A stretch of 64,000 nt of DNA from Ecdyonurus torrentis (GCA_949318235.1 OX439132.1:43269331-43333330), one strand, 5' to 3'. Positions 13,166-27,540 are shown, counted from the stretch's first letter. A program made the numbers and translations. Notes: generated by a model not told the origin, from the letters alone.

Positions 13166-14290
13166 GGTGCATATCGCACTCGAGTCCTTAATTTTTAATT
13201 AATTTCAAATTTAAAAAAATTAACATCAAAACTTCAAAAGTGCAAAGGAAAAACTATAGAAAAAAAATATTCGCAAACAATACTATATTCAATAAAAATA
13301 AAAGACAATACAAAGAAGGGGCGTAATAAAAATATGTAAACAAACAACCCCACATCTATCATTCATTTTAAAAGTCTTTGAAGGTCAGGTGCAGATATTA
13401 GTCGAAGATCTAAAAACACACATTTCTCAGAGATGCACGGCGGTGGGCAGACATATCACAACAGTTTGCTCTCGGCGGTGCATCACCCACTCCTCAAACC
13501 CTAAATCAAGAAAGATTACTATCGCACGCACGAAGCTATTGTTATGAAGCACGCTCGAGAGCTATAGGCGCCCACGATGCACACCAAAGATCCCCAACAA
13601 TAACAATACGGTGCACCTGTGTTCACATATTTTCTACACATTGCGTGTAAGATCACTCATGCAACAATGCGTCATCTCTAACTTTGTAAGATTGTTTTTA
13701 ATTGTTATTATTTTTTTCAATTACCCTCAAAGAGCTAGTTAAACTGTATACTGACATCAGCATAATTGAAACAATAAAAAATATATGCGTTACAGTTTTT
13801 CTATTTTTAAATTTAATGTGTAAATTTGCATTTAAAAACAATAAATTGCAATTACATATTATGATTTAAATTATTTAAATTTGTCAGAGAACATAATTAA
13901 GGGAGTTTGTTAACTTAAAAATAGCACAGTACCCCCCCCCCCCCCCAACTTTATTTATTTATTTTAAGTAAAGTAATCCTTTTTAACCTAGTACATACAA
14001 TATGAAATTAGATATAATTTTGAACATCTCTATATGCCTCTCCTTTTTCTAAAAAGAATTATTTTTTAAATGGCCATTTTAGTCCATGGTTCCCATCAAT
14101 AGAAATATAAAATCGTGCATCTCTTTTTACAGCTTATTTTCCAACTTTTTTTTTTTTTATATATAATTTTAAAATTAGGTGTTGAACGAATCACTTGTAA
14201 AAAACCATCTATAGAAAAAAGTTGAATTAACTTAACGTATAATCTGAAATAACACTATGCTGACGTCAACTTAATGAAATGGTGATTTAG
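13166..14290. other. Non-coding stretch downstream of the CpG island
   Basis: It holds a GC-richer tail (13430-13620), a C15 homopolymer (13932-13946) and TGACGTCA at 14261-14268. No gene is supported. Confidence 0.4.
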
Positions 14291-14297
14291 CATGGTA

Positions 14298-14419
14298 TGA
14301 CCTCTGATGACCTCTGATTGACCTATACTTGTCCTCTTGTTCTCTCCATGTATGTACAGTACTTAGTTAGGACACTTTGTTACTAGGTGTTGACCTTTCC
14401 ATAAATATATAACTGACCT
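14298..14419 (+). promoter_or_regulatory. Cluster of five TGACCT half-sites
   Basis: TGACCT (complement AGGTCA, the core half-site bound by nuclear receptors) occurs at 14298, 14308, 14319, 14391 and 14414, all in the same orientation. The first three form direct repeats with 4 and 5 base spacers. By composition one site per about 3.4 kb on both strands is expected. A response element is plausible, but a decayed TGACCTCTGA tandem repeat could explain the first three. Confidence 0.4.
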
Positions 14420-14935
14420 TACTAAACATTTTAATAGCCTATTATCTTTTCTATACGGTGTGAGAAAAATAGCTATTTAAATTTTAAATGCGTTTTTTTA
14501 TTTATGTTTTTTTTCCCCATACATACAGTATAGTAAATTATTTGTATGTCACAAAATCACATTATTATATAATATTGAACGTGTATAGTATATATGGAAC
14601 AAATATCTATTCTGTAGATATATATAATGGATACTACACCAAACTTATTGAATTCTATTGGGGGCAAACGGTGGTATATAAAATAATAATAATAAACTAC
14701 ATAAATATAGTTTCTCTCATTTATCCTCAGTACATTGCAGAAGTTCTCTAAAAAAAATACATAAATACAAATGCAACAGATAGGAAATTAAGGGTTCCTC
14801 TTTTTCCTGCACAGCCATGGCAGTAATAGTTTAGAGCAGGACCATATTTAGAAGGTGCCTGGTTTAGAGTGTATGAGGAATGAGCCCTTATTGAATTATG
14901 GTCTGATATTTTGAAATGTCTGAATTTTAAAGAAT

Positions 14936-14940
<5 letters not shown>

Positions 14941-14981
<41 letters not shown>
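14941..14981. repeat. (GA)n microsatellite
   Basis: A perfect GA array of about 41 bases with a short imperfect extension on the left (from 14936). Confidence 0.95.
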
Positions 14982-14983
<2 letters not shown>

Positions 14984-15122
14984 AAAAAGTTTCCTATATA
15001 ATATATAAAATTTGCCATATCCTTGTTTATTATATAATAATTAGCATAATATCATAATATGTAAACATGTTTTTACATCAAAAAGTTCAAAGTTTCCGTG
15101 CTCTGAGAGGATATTGCGCGCA

Positions 15123-16868
<1,746 letters not shown>

Positions 16869-16922
<54 letters not shown>
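16869..16922. repeat. (TA)n then (CA)n microsatellite
   Basis: About 42 bases of TA are followed by a short CA run. Reading frames across it encode only Tyr-Ile alternation. Confidence 0.95.
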
Positions 16923-16923
<1 letters not shown>

Positions 16924-17888
16924 ACACACATATATATTTAAAGTACTATACGTAAACATTGAAGTTCATTCTTGCATACAACAAAGTTTATAAAGTTTCC
17001 TAAAAGCTCTGCAACCCTGCCAACATTACAACTGAACAAGTTGCATAAGATACTAGGCGCTCAAGCGAAAACACACACATATACCAAAAACTTTTGCCAG
17101 TGTTCATTTCAATTTTGCTTTGTGTGACAAGCAGTAAAAATATTTATAGCAACAAAACTGTCGTAATTTCTACATCTTGATAAATTACTACAATTCTATA
17201 TTTATAGCTGATGTAATGTAAATACATTAACAAATAGTTTATTTTCATATTTACTTATTTTCTTTAATATAAATTTAAATTATGACTGTTGACTTTATTT
17301 ATAAAGGAAAGAGAATACCGTAATTTATTTGGAATCAAGATATTATTATTATTTGATAAATATTGAGTTTAATTTATTTATGGAATAAAATATCAAAATG
17401 ATTCTCAGCAAATTTACTTACAGTCTTAAAATAAAATAAAAATATTGCCTATAAGATCGTAAAATTTACTTTAACAGAAAATACTGAACTATTTTATTAA
17501 TATTTGTTTTATTTCTCAAAGTAATACGTATTTTTCTTTATTATATAGACTGGAAATTTTACTGTAGAGTTTTTAAACATTAAAATATTGACTCTAAAAT
17601 ACAATTAAAGGCATGTGCACACATTGCTTTCTTTTTTTTTTTTTTTCTTTTTTTTTCTTTTTTTTTTTTTAAAGCAATAAATTGGATTTTTTGAAAATTG
17701 AATGAGTCCTTATATAAGGAAGGAATCTAATGCAATCCGATTTATTGCACATTAAAAATATTGTATCGCGTGAACATGCCTTAGTAGTTCAATCCATTCA
17801 GGCCAACATTTCATTTCATTGTTATACATTACATTATTTTCAGTGTAGTTTTTTGAATATACATACAATAAATTAAAAATAATGATAA
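16923..17888. other. AT-rich non-coding stretch, probably intron
   Basis: Nothing was recognised except a T-rich run with scattered C at about 17632-17670. Confidence 0.45.
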
Positions 17889-18008
17889 TAATAATGCTGT
17901 TCGTAAATCCTGTTCTTTGCTCCTAAAATGACGACCAACTATGGTTTATTCAAATGGAATGCGCATTTGTTGCTGCAAGAAAACAGGGTTTACGAAAAAC
18001 ACTATTAT
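17889..18008. mobile_element. 120-bp MITE next to exon 2
   Basis: Imperfect terminal inverted repeats: AATAATGCTGTTCGTAAATC on the left and, reading the right end inward, AATAGTGTTTTTCGTAAACC; both continue into CCTGTT. A partial copy (AAAACAGGGTTTACGAATAT) lies at about 53985-54045. The element ends about 33 bases inside the intron that follows the splice donor of coding exon 2. Confidence 0.65.
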
Positions 18009-18041
18009 GAATTTCTTCTTAAATTTGTGAGTTGTACTTAC

Positions 18042-18161
18042 TTTTCTGCTTCCTCCGAGTCATAAGGTAGCAGTGCCGCGGCCTCTTCAGGTTCTTCTTG
18101 TAATGGACTCTCGTATACTAGTGTTTCCACCATGGAGCCTTTAGAGCTGCCGAATGACACG
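18042..18161 (-). CDS. Coding exon 2 of a minus-strand gene; completes a PP1-docking RVSF motif
   Basis: An internal exon of 120 nt. The acceptor reads TTTTGTTGCAG|CGTGTC and the donor GAAAA|GTAAGT. The first base completes an Arg codon begun by exon 1 (CG+C), giving R73-V74-S75-F76. This fits the [RK]-V-x-F docking motif by which many regulatory subunits bind protein phosphatase 1. It is followed by GSSKGSMVETLVYESP and a strongly acidic tail (EEPEEAAALLPYDSEEAE). The exon ends with two bases of a Lys codon, so a further exon must follow at lower coordinates; none was found. Codon use is GC-richer than the flanking DNA. I do not recognise the protein family, so no name is given. Frame, phase and splice sites agree; the PP1 role is inference from a short motif. 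Confidence 0.75.
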
Positions 18162-18193
18162 CTGCAACAAAACAAAAGAACTTTTATATTATA

Positions 18194-18222
18194 ATTGTCT
18201 TTTTTTTTTTTTTTTTTTTTTT
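18194..18222. repeat. Poly-T tract in intron
   Basis: About 29 bases of T, just upstream (in gene orientation) of the exon 2 acceptor. It may form part of an extended pyrimidine/purine asymmetry. Confidence 0.85.
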
Positions 18223-18298
18223 CGTGCCTCTGTGATATACAAAGTTGTGAAAGATGTAAAGGAGCCCTCCGGTCATATACAGATTTGCTGCAAAAGTT

Positions 18299-18300
<2 letters not shown>

Positions 18301-18351
<51 letters not shown>
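18301..18351. repeat. (GA)25 microsatellite in intron
   Basis: A perfect GA array of about 51 bases. It reads as CT on the gene strand, about 140 bases before the exon 2 acceptor. Confidence 0.95.
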
Positions 18352-18353
<2 letters not shown>

Positions 18354-18740
18354 GACAACACTTTGAACTTTTTTGAATGGACCATTTTTGCTTCATTAAT
18401 ATAATAAATTATGATTTAAATCATATTTTTCTGAATAGATAATAAGTTTTACATGCTTTTTAATCACTTTTATCAGTAATACAGTATAGGTTGACAACCT
18501 GAATTATCCCCAGAAAAAAATGTGGCAGATAAAGGACATCAGCAAAAGTTGGGTAGTGCTTTAAGAAGGAAAAAGAAATAGTCTTACACTAATTAGTTTT
18601 AATTGATCTGGTCTACTGTTCACCAAAAATGGCTGCAAATTTGTTGTGCTATTATCCATTATATATAGTATGTTAAATTTCTGCAATATTATATAGTATT
18701 TGAGTTTATTATTATGGCCAAGGTTTCTGTAAAGTAGTAG

Positions 18741-18826
18741 CCTCTTCAGTCCCCGACTTTTAAAAAAATTATTTCAATGTCGTAACTTTTAACCGCGTGT
18801 TTTTGAGTGGCTCTCATATAAAAGTA

Positions 18827-18857
<31 letters not shown>

Positions 18858-19040
18858 TTTTTTTGTCAAAAACATATTCTTACTTTAGCGGAAACTTAAA
18901 CGCGTAACTTTACTAAATTTGAGTGCGTTTTCTGGTCCAATTTTTGAATTTTTACCTAAATTTGGTCGATTCTTCTCGATTTTTTTTTCGATTTTTTACT
19001 GAATTATCTGATGTCCACTGTAATACTGGGACTGAAGAGG
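18741..19040. mobile_element. 300-bp MITE with CCTCTTCAGTCCC ends
   Basis: A perfect 13-base terminal inverted repeat: CCTCTTCAGTCCC (18741-18753) and GGGACTGAAGAGG (19028-19040). TA dinucleotides one base outside each end would fit a Tc1/mariner-type target. It contains a (GT)n and a 24-base poly-T. No coding capacity and no second copy were seen. Confidence 0.65.
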
Positions 19041-19788
19041 ATAGGGTTGAAATAGCCCTGTATGGGCCTTAAATAAAGTTTATTATAATTTGCTTTACTA
19101 TAGCATAATAGGAATATATCAGTGGTCTATATACCACGTAAAAAATGATAAAGTATCCATGCTAAAAGTTACGGAGATTTCAGGTTTACTACGTGTTCAT
19201 ATGTTAGCCGCATTCCAATAGTAAAAATCCAACTGTTAAAAATAGATTATAACTTCTAATAAACATTTCCTTCATAGAAATACAATAGAATTTGTTTCCA
19301 TCATAAATCAAACTCCCAAAACAGCTCCAATTTAAATATCAGAGATAAAATATTCTCGATATTTCACACACACATTTGCATTTATTATTTCTAACATATT
19401 TATAGCAGCCTGTATTGTTATTTAAATATACAACAATAAATCTTATATTTCTTTTAAATTGGCATTAAATATGGTTAGTTTCAAAAAATAAAATATAAAC
19501 AATATAGAAATGGATATAAACAATATTAGAGAAAATATAGGTCATTAAAATATACAACTAATGTATCTTTCTTTCTATCTTTGAAATAGTCAAAGTGATA
19601 CGGTCCATGCATGTGTGAAAACTATTCTGTATATTTTGCTGCTGTCAACACGACTATGAAGGCAAGCAAGGTTGCATGCATTTGTGTACAGAAAAGTATC
19701 TTATGGTTTCTCTGCACGCGACTTCAGTGCAGTTGACACTTAATTATTAATGACCTTACGTATTGGTGACACCTCCCTCTATTTCTCT

Positions 19789-20390
19789 CTCTCTCTCTCT
19801 CTCTGAATGTCTGTCACTCTCTATCTCTCTGTCTTTGTCTCTGTCTTATATACTATATATCTATTAGACATAGATATGTCTCTCTGTCAATGTGTCCATC
19901 TATCTATGTATTCATGCTGTATCTCTCTGTCTCTGTATCTCTGTCTATATTCTAGATATCTGTGTCTTCGTCTCTGTATCTCTGTCTCTGTCTATATATC
20001 AATAATCTGAATATCTGTGTCTTTGTATCTGTATTCTGTATCTATGTATCTCTGTCTCTGTATCTCTGTATCTCTGTCTCTGTATCTCTGTCTCACTGTC
20101 TCTCTGTCTCTGTATCTCTGTCTCACTGTCTCTCTGTCTCTCTGTCTCTGTCTCTGTCTCTGTCTCTCTTTTCTCTGTCTCTGGATCTCTGTCTCTGTGT
20201 CTCTTCTCTGTATCTCTGTCTCTGAATATCTGTCTCTGTATCTCTTTTCTCTGTCTCTGTATCTCTGTCTCTGTCTCTGTCTCTGTCTCTGTCTCTGTCT
20301 CTGTCTCTGTCTCTGTCTCTGTCTCTGTCTCTGTCTCTGTCTCTGTCTCTGTCTCTGTCTCTGTCTCTGTCTCTGTCTCTGTCTTTGTAT
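19789..20390. repeat. CT-rich compound satellite ending in a (TCTCTG)n hexamer array
   Basis: It starts with (CT)n, passes through degenerate CTCTGTAT units, and becomes a near-perfect TCTCTG hexamer array from about 20255 to 20384 (about 21 units). The same hexamer, on the other strand, forms the array at 49017. The long open frames here encode only low-complexity Leu/Cys/Ser or Arg/Asp and are not genes. Confidence 0.95.
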
Positions 20391-20660
20391 AAGCTCAAAT
20401 CGAGATAAGGATGAAGTACAGTATAATTCTAAATTGCAAGCAATACATCACACAACCCCTGATATACACATGCGACTTATATGTCTTATGTCCACATAAA
20501 ATAGGCCATCCGTGAATACTAAACGATATATGGAAGCAATTTACACTTTGTGGTCACATTAGTATACAAATTAATGATACTAACTGGTCATTGGCATTTC
20601 ATTTGGTGTGGTTTATTTGTTCTTAAAGCATAGAACAACATAAATATACGTACACTATAG

Positions 20661-20772
20661 TACAGCTCTGGACAAAAAATTCAATACGGGTCGTACAGGC
20701 AACCGGCTAGGGACCTTTTCTCATAAGAGAAGCATTGGTTTATTGCAGTTCGGAAACTTTTGTCTAGAGCTA
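20661..20772. mobile_element. Short MITE with AGCTCTGGACAAAA ends
   Basis: The ends TA-CAGCTCTGGACAAAA and TTTTGTCTAGAGC-TA are inverted repeats with TA at both borders, about 112 bp apart. The end sequence resembles Tc1/mariner-type termini; that assignment is from memory of general style and is inference. Confidence 0.6.
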
Positions 20773-21813
20773 CATCCATGATATTGTATATGTGTTGCAC
20801 TGTTTTGTTTGTATATTACGAGGATCATTGAATTTCAAAATTCAAATTGAATTCAAATTCAAATTCAAACAATGTTCTTTACTATAGTCTGACTCTTTGG
20901 CTGCGGGGGTTATATTGAGCCCCAAGTCACCTCAATACTCGATAGGGTAATTGGGGTGAAGGACTTCAGATTTAGGTAATTATCATACTATTATATAGAG
21001 ATGAATAAGACACCAAAATTATTTTATTGATTTTAAATACTATTGTTAAGAAGTATCAACGGCTACACTATAGTGTCAACAACAACAACAACAAAATGGG
21101 ATTATCAAAGAGACATTTTAAATTTTATAACTATTAATATCAAAAGTCATATAGACGTATATTAACTCATACATTCCTAATTAATTAATAACACCAACAA
21201 ATTTAACTTCCGTCTCAAAATTTAATAATGACTATATGAATAGTTATAGTAACACTTTGATGCAGAGCTAAAGTTTTACATCTACAAAGCTTCTAAAACT
21301 TAACGTCGTACTCACAATTTCATGAATTAAATTAAACAAATTACTCAATTAAATATATAAATTAAGTAAAATACACAAGAGACTATGAAAAATGTCTACT
21401 ATATACTTTATCACGTAAAATTATTTAAATTAAACAATAATTATGTTATATATTTACATATTTAATTGTAAGGCAATTAATTTTCGTGCTTAGAGAGGTA
21501 TTGCATGACAAACCAAAGTAATTATACTGCAATAATTTGTCATAAAAACATTATTCAAATTACTATACGTTATCCAATACACATTTATGCACGCAGTACA
21601 TACGTGAAATATTTTTCCAGACTTTAAAGTGAAAAAAAATTAATTATGAACAAATACATAACACTGCATGTTGTGTGTTATATACATACAGATTTCACTC
21701 GTGATAAATCTGGGAATTTTTCTCACACCATCAAAAAGTTAACAATTAATTCAAGGATAGAGGAAGACCAAAACGTCTATCTTCTTCGACATATTATAAA
21801 GGAGGAAGTGGAT

Positions 21814-21855
<42 letters not shown>

Positions 21856-22847
21856 TTTCAAAAGTTGTAATTTGAGCTCTGTATAACTTTTCACAATGTA
21901 GGAAATTATATAAGGTTTCACTTTAGTAACTTTAGTTGTATAAAGGTTAATTTTTGGAAAGTTTTGATTTAAAATCAAATTAAGACAATAAAAGTTTTAA
22001 TTATGGAGTATATACTGACAAAATATAATATGTATCATATTTTGTGAACTTTCTCTGTTGCTGTGCAAATAATGAATCTGAATTTTGAATTTTCATTAAT
22101 AATTAATTAAAGGAAAATTCCTCTAAAGAAAAAAAATTGTGGAGACGGATATTAGATTTTGTTACCCAAATATCAAAGTCGTGTTTTTTAGCAATATATA
22201 TTTTTTGTCACTTTATTCCCTTTTTATATATTTTTTAATTTATTAAAATCTTTTTATAAAAATTAAAATAATATAAATTATTAATTAACGTTATCAATAT
22301 ATTAAATTGTAACGCTCTTACTGTTAATAATATACACTTTTTTTTTAATAATTTCTTATAAGAACTTATTTAAAAAAAAATTTTACCATATCAAAAATTG
22401 GTGGCGCTCTCGACCAGGTATTCCTAAGAGAATAATGATAAGTTCTATGATTTGTTTTAATTTTCAAAAGATTTTACTATGACTTTGTATGTATGATTAA
22501 ATTATTTTTAACTCAAGAATACTCTCAAGCAAATTTTCTATATGAAAGATGATAAGATGAGAGAAAGGGTTATTAAATTTTTGTACGAAGTCACGATATT
22601 CAAAGTAGATTTTATTTTTCGCATGAATTAATATAAGCTTCAAAACTAAGTTAATATTTCTGAAAGCACACTTATTTAGTTTGATAGAAACAGTAAACAT
22701 GTTTTTCAACAATACAGAAGAAAAATACAACTTAAAAATTGATTTGCAATTTGCTAATTAAATAATTCCATTAAATTTATAATTGAAGATAATAAACTAA
22801 ATTTAAATACCAGATTTATTTTTAAACTAATCGGGCAATGCATTGAT
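20773..22847. other. AT-rich non-coding stretch, probably intron
   Basis: It holds a short AAATTC hexamer run (20831-20869), a CAA run (about 21078-21093) and a 32-base poly-T (21817-21848). No gene is recognised. Confidence 0.45.
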
Positions 22848-23105
22848 AATAAATAGCATTTCTCAGCATATAGGACTAACGTCGTTTTCGGCTATTTTCT
22901 TTGGGAAATTGCTTGATTTTGTGATATATTATTATTTTTCTCACACATACTTGAGATACTAATTCAACCTATTAACAGCATCAATACACTCAAAAATATT
23001 TCTTAGTATTTTTAAACTGGCAAAATAAGATATTTTCCTATACTGCCCATGTTATTGAGTGAGCCAACATGGGTCGACTTTAATATGAATGCATACACCC
23101 TATAC
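22848..23105 (+). mobile_element. TATAGGGTGTAT-family MITE, copy 2, left end missing
   Basis: It shares the family interior (TTTCTCAGCATATAGGAC, TTTTCGGCTATTTTC, CCATGTTATTGAGTGAGCC) and the right end ATGAATGCATACACCCTATA. The left terminal repeat is replaced by unrelated sequence, so this copy is truncated or internally deleted. Confidence 0.75.
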
Positions 23106-23730
23106 TACTTTGAAGCCCCATTTCCCAACCTATCTTTTCTCCTCCCCCATAATAACTAAATTTTGTACGAAAACGATATTAGCTATAAATTACATTCCAT
23201 TATCAAATGGACCATATGAAAGTGAATTTAAACTCTTTATATTTCTCTATAAATAAAAACCATACTCATTATTTCTTAGCATTTTTATTGTAAATTAACT
23301 TATATCCTCAGGTGTATCGATTTTCATTTCATAATACTACTTTCACACACGTATATAATACAGGAAAATTAGATGAAAAAAAAAAAAGAGCGCTTGTTGC
23401 AATTTGTACAAACAGTTTACTTTCTTTCATGATCTTAATGAATTTCTTTTTGGCTAGATATAAAATTATTTAATGTGTTAGAAAATTGGATCATCCTGTG
23501 TTCGCTCTCAATAACAACGAAAAAGTTTATGAGTTTTTGTTCTCCTTCTTCCTCTTGATGACGTCACTGGACCACACATATATATATCATAGTGCAAGGT
23601 AGGTAAATCATGTGGGGTCAAACTTGACAAATAACAAACAAAGCGTGACTGATGAGTTAGGAGCAATATAGTTATCTATGCTATAGTGCTATATCTATTT
23701 TATATATTTATATTTATACTATATAATATG

Positions 23731-24049
23731 TATAGGGTGTATGCGCATGACGTCATATTTAATGCACTTGGAGGCCATACTGAAGTACTGATTAACATTG
23801 CTCAGTATATAAGGCAAACTTCGTTTTTGGCTATTTTCTTTGGAAGATCGCTTAATTTTTTGTTGTTCTTATTTTTCTCACATACTTGAGATACTAAATA
23901 CAACCTATTAACAACATCAATGCTCTCAAAAATATTGTTAAAATTAAGTGTTTTTATAAACTTTCAAACTGAGTTATTTTCCTATGCGGGACATGTTATT
24001 GAGTTTTCTAACATGGCGTTGACTTTAACGTGAATGCATACACCCTATA
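23731..24049 (+). mobile_element. TATAGGGTGTAT-family MITE, copy 3 (complete)
   Basis: The left end TATAGGGTGTATGCGCATGA and right end GAATGCATACACCCTATA form the inverted repeat of a 319-bp element. TGACGTCA lies at 23748-23755, immediately inside the left end. It is the best-preserved copy seen and lies only about 625 bases from copy 2 in the same orientation. Confidence 0.85.
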
Positions 24050-24136
24050 CTGTAGACCCGCAATAGAGCAAGTTACATTTAATTGAAATTAATGTTTTGG
24101 CTTTCATATCAGTTTTTCAACTAATATGGAAGACAC

Positions 24137-24138
<2 letters not shown>

Positions 24139-24199
<61 letters not shown>
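24139..24199. repeat. (GA)30 microsatellite at a MITE end
   Basis: A perfect GA array of about 61 bases. It occupies the place where the left terminal repeat (TGAGG-) of the adjacent MITE copy is expected. Confidence 0.95.
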
Positions 24200-24202
<3 letters not shown>

Positions 24203-24560
24203 AAAAAATAAATAATAATAATAATAAAAAAAGGAGGGGTTATTTTATTTCATATTCTAAAAGAGGACATTAGTGCTTGAATCGATTGTTAAGCGAATTT
24301 CTTATTTCTGTTACGTATTTTTACGTAACTTTTGGAAATCAAAAAAATGAGTCACGGTTGGTAACTTTATGAGTATGTGGGCATTGGAAAAAGTTACGAA
24401 CGTCATTTTACTACTTTAAAAAATTAATAAAAAATACTTACTGCACCCAAAAATTCAAAATTCACATGTCTATTAATTCAGGACAATAATGTTCTCTTTT
24501 ATAGAATATAATAAAACTACCCCTTAATTTTTTTTTATTATAATTTTTTTAGTTTCTTCA
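24200..24560. mobile_element. TGAGGAAG-ended MITE, copy 2
   Basis: The body aligns with copies at 3784 and 58251 (GGTTATTTTATTTCATATTC, TTAATAAAAAATACTTA, ATTCTAAAAGAGGACAT). The right end GTTTCTTCA is a degraded TCTTCCTCA. The left terminal repeat is replaced by GA and AAT microsatellites. Confidence 0.6.
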
Positions 24561-25889
24561 TTTTCCATTACATAAAATGACATTTTTTTTCTTGTCATAT
24601 TTTGTTATTATTTGTTTCACGTTATCAATACCTACTGACAGGTGCTATGCAATCAATATAAATATCAATTAAAACTTTTCAAAATTAATTAATGAAAGAA
24701 TCCACTCATGGTCAAGCGTGTTTTTATAAAGTACCAATCAAGTCATTTATTTATTTAATAAACTTACTTTTGATAATTAATTAGTTAAAATAAATACAGT
24801 AGAGTACCATTATTTACAAAGAGTTTCACTTTCACTTTGAGCGAACGAATGTGTATTTTCTTTGTAATAATGTATAAATCCATATGGATGAATCTCCCAT
24901 AATCCCCACGGTGCAAATTTATATGCGTAATTACACTAATTGTAACAGAATGTTCAGTACAATAAAATATAATAATTAAATTAAAATTATAAAAAAATGC
25001 TTGAAAAGTTGAATGTAATTATATGACAAATTAAAATGAAATTATGAAAAATTAACAAAATATAATATACAAAGAGCAATCGTGTAAAGTAAAGACATCT
25101 AACGGGAAAAGAATGAACTCGTACTTAGGTGGTGAAAAAGAGGGATAAAATGTATGCTATTTTTTCTTCATACTTTTAACTTTTTTTTATATAGTAAAAA
25201 TCAAGTACACATAGAAAAAAAACTTCAAAATTCAAGTTTATATATCCCTTCCACTATATAATTTTTATAGAACCAAAATGTTCTAACGTAATATAATTAT
25301 GTATTTAATTAAATATACGCTCAGTAGTTCACCACATTTAATTAAACGTTGAGTGTGTGTGTTATAAAATAATCTTAGCTTTATCGACACGTACAAACTT
25401 TGAAATGAAATTATTCATGTGTTAATTCGCTAAGTCACTTATTCTTAACACCTTTTGCTAATCTTGTCTGTTAAAAGCAAAGAGAAGCGTCTTATATACT
25501 ACGTCAATCATTCTTTCATCTATCTCCGCGCAAATATAAGCTTTTACGACACCTCAATACATATAACAAAACGAACGACGACTCAAGGATAACATTGTAT
25601 TGTAACAAAATCTTATAGTGTGCTATATTGTAGCAACAAACCTTATATGGCATGAATAATGAAACCATTCTTGTGTATATGCACGCCTTTAAGAGCTTTA
25701 AAAAAAAACTATATAATAAAAATATTTTATTAGAGAAGCGCTAATTTTACATCCCCCCCCCCCACCCCCGGAAATTTGCTAATGATTCATATTGTTTACA
25801 CATTGTTGTTTATTTAATAAAATAAAAATAAAAAGAGGTTGTTGTTGTTACAGGGCTATGTTAATAGCCAATTTTATTGGCTCGCAGAA
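24561..25889. other. AT-rich non-coding stretch, probably intron
   Basis: No gene is recognised. A C-homopolymer patch (25753-25769, one A interruption) and a short GTT run near 25840 are the only features. Confidence 0.45.
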
Positions 25890-26635
25890 AAAAAAAGACA
25901 TAATTTATGCTGTGCATTGAATAATTGCTATTATAGAGCACAAATGTTGCTATTTTGAAATAACATAAAGTAATTGGTAATTATGCTGAACATTTCTCTA
26001 TTACGCAATGTGGTATAATCGCTGAATGATATAGCATACATTATGATGTTATGCATAAATGGCTGTATTGAAAAATTGTTATTTTGAATAACATAGATTT
26101 TTATAATTATGCTGAAAAAAGTTAAACTCATTATGCTATTGCAGTAAATAAACATGTAGAAATAGCATAAATTATGTTGTTATTCATAAATGTTGCTGCT
26201 TTGAGCTATATAACAAAAATTTTATATACATTTTATACGTGCTGCGGGGCTAAATAAGTCCACATCGTCGCAATCAATTTGATAATTATACTTTTATTTT
26301 TTGCTTTAAGGCTCTTTCAAAGCAATATAAAAATTAATTTGAAAGAGAGGGATGAAGTCTTGGTGATCGACTTAACAAAAAAGTTATCGACAACTGCAGC
26401 AGACTTATTATTTTTCACAGTGCAGGGAAATAATAAATTACGTAATTTATGCTGCATTTATGTCATTCTATATAGCATAAATAATGCTAACTTAGAACAA
26501 CATAAATAATTATATACTGTACAACATAATATTTATGCTATAACAGTTATAATGCAATATAGCATAATTTATGCTGTATGGAACAAATTGTGCTGAAAAT
26601 GAGCTAGCATAATTATTTATTACGTATTTATTTTT
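25890..26635. repeat. Region dense in TTATGCT / AGCATAA motifs
   Basis: TTATGCT, AGCATAA or close variants occur about twelve times in about 740 bases, often as inverted pairs (AGCATAATTTATGCTG at 26561). A related block at 54640-54920 shares the right-hand end (GCTAGCATAAT...TTTTTGTCAGTGTG versus CTCTAGCATAATTTTTGTAT). This looks like an AT-rich repetitive element of unknown class. Confidence 0.45.
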
Positions 26636-26972
26636 GTCAGTGTGGTACTAGAGGAATACCCAAATACATCTAAAAAAAAAAAATGAGGCGCTACCACGCA
26701 AAATTTAAATTACAGGTTTACAAATGTATAGGATCAGGATCAATATAATTTTTAACAACATTTCCCATCCTTATTTCAATAGTGACCTACCTTGAAATTT
26801 TTATCGGTGTTGGCTGACGCAAAGTGATATCAAATTTAATAGCAATAGCACGATAAAAATTTAAAGATATTGGACCTCACCTCTATAACCTTACCCCTAC
26901 CTTTAAAGTTCCTTTAAAACGTCTCTGTGTCTTTTTTATTGGCGTTTATAGGAATTTTATTAATGCACAGTA

Positions 26973-27539
<567 letters not shown>

Positions 27540-27540
<1 letters not shown>

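Noticed and set aside
12861..13202. Three overlapping frames of 76-103 codons in the CpG island
   Set aside because: High GC reduces stop codons by chance, and frames are open on both strands at once. No frame resembles a known family, so only the island is reported.
18481..18540. CAGTATAGGTTGACAACCTG... resembling a pogo/Tigger-type end
   Set aside because: Only one end is visible and no matching inverse end was found within a few hundred bases.
19962..20499. 160-codon Leu/Cys/Ser frame on the plus strand and a 91-codon Arg-Asp frame on the minus strand
   Set aside because: Both are products of the CT-rich and TCTCTG arrays, with no non-repetitive domain.
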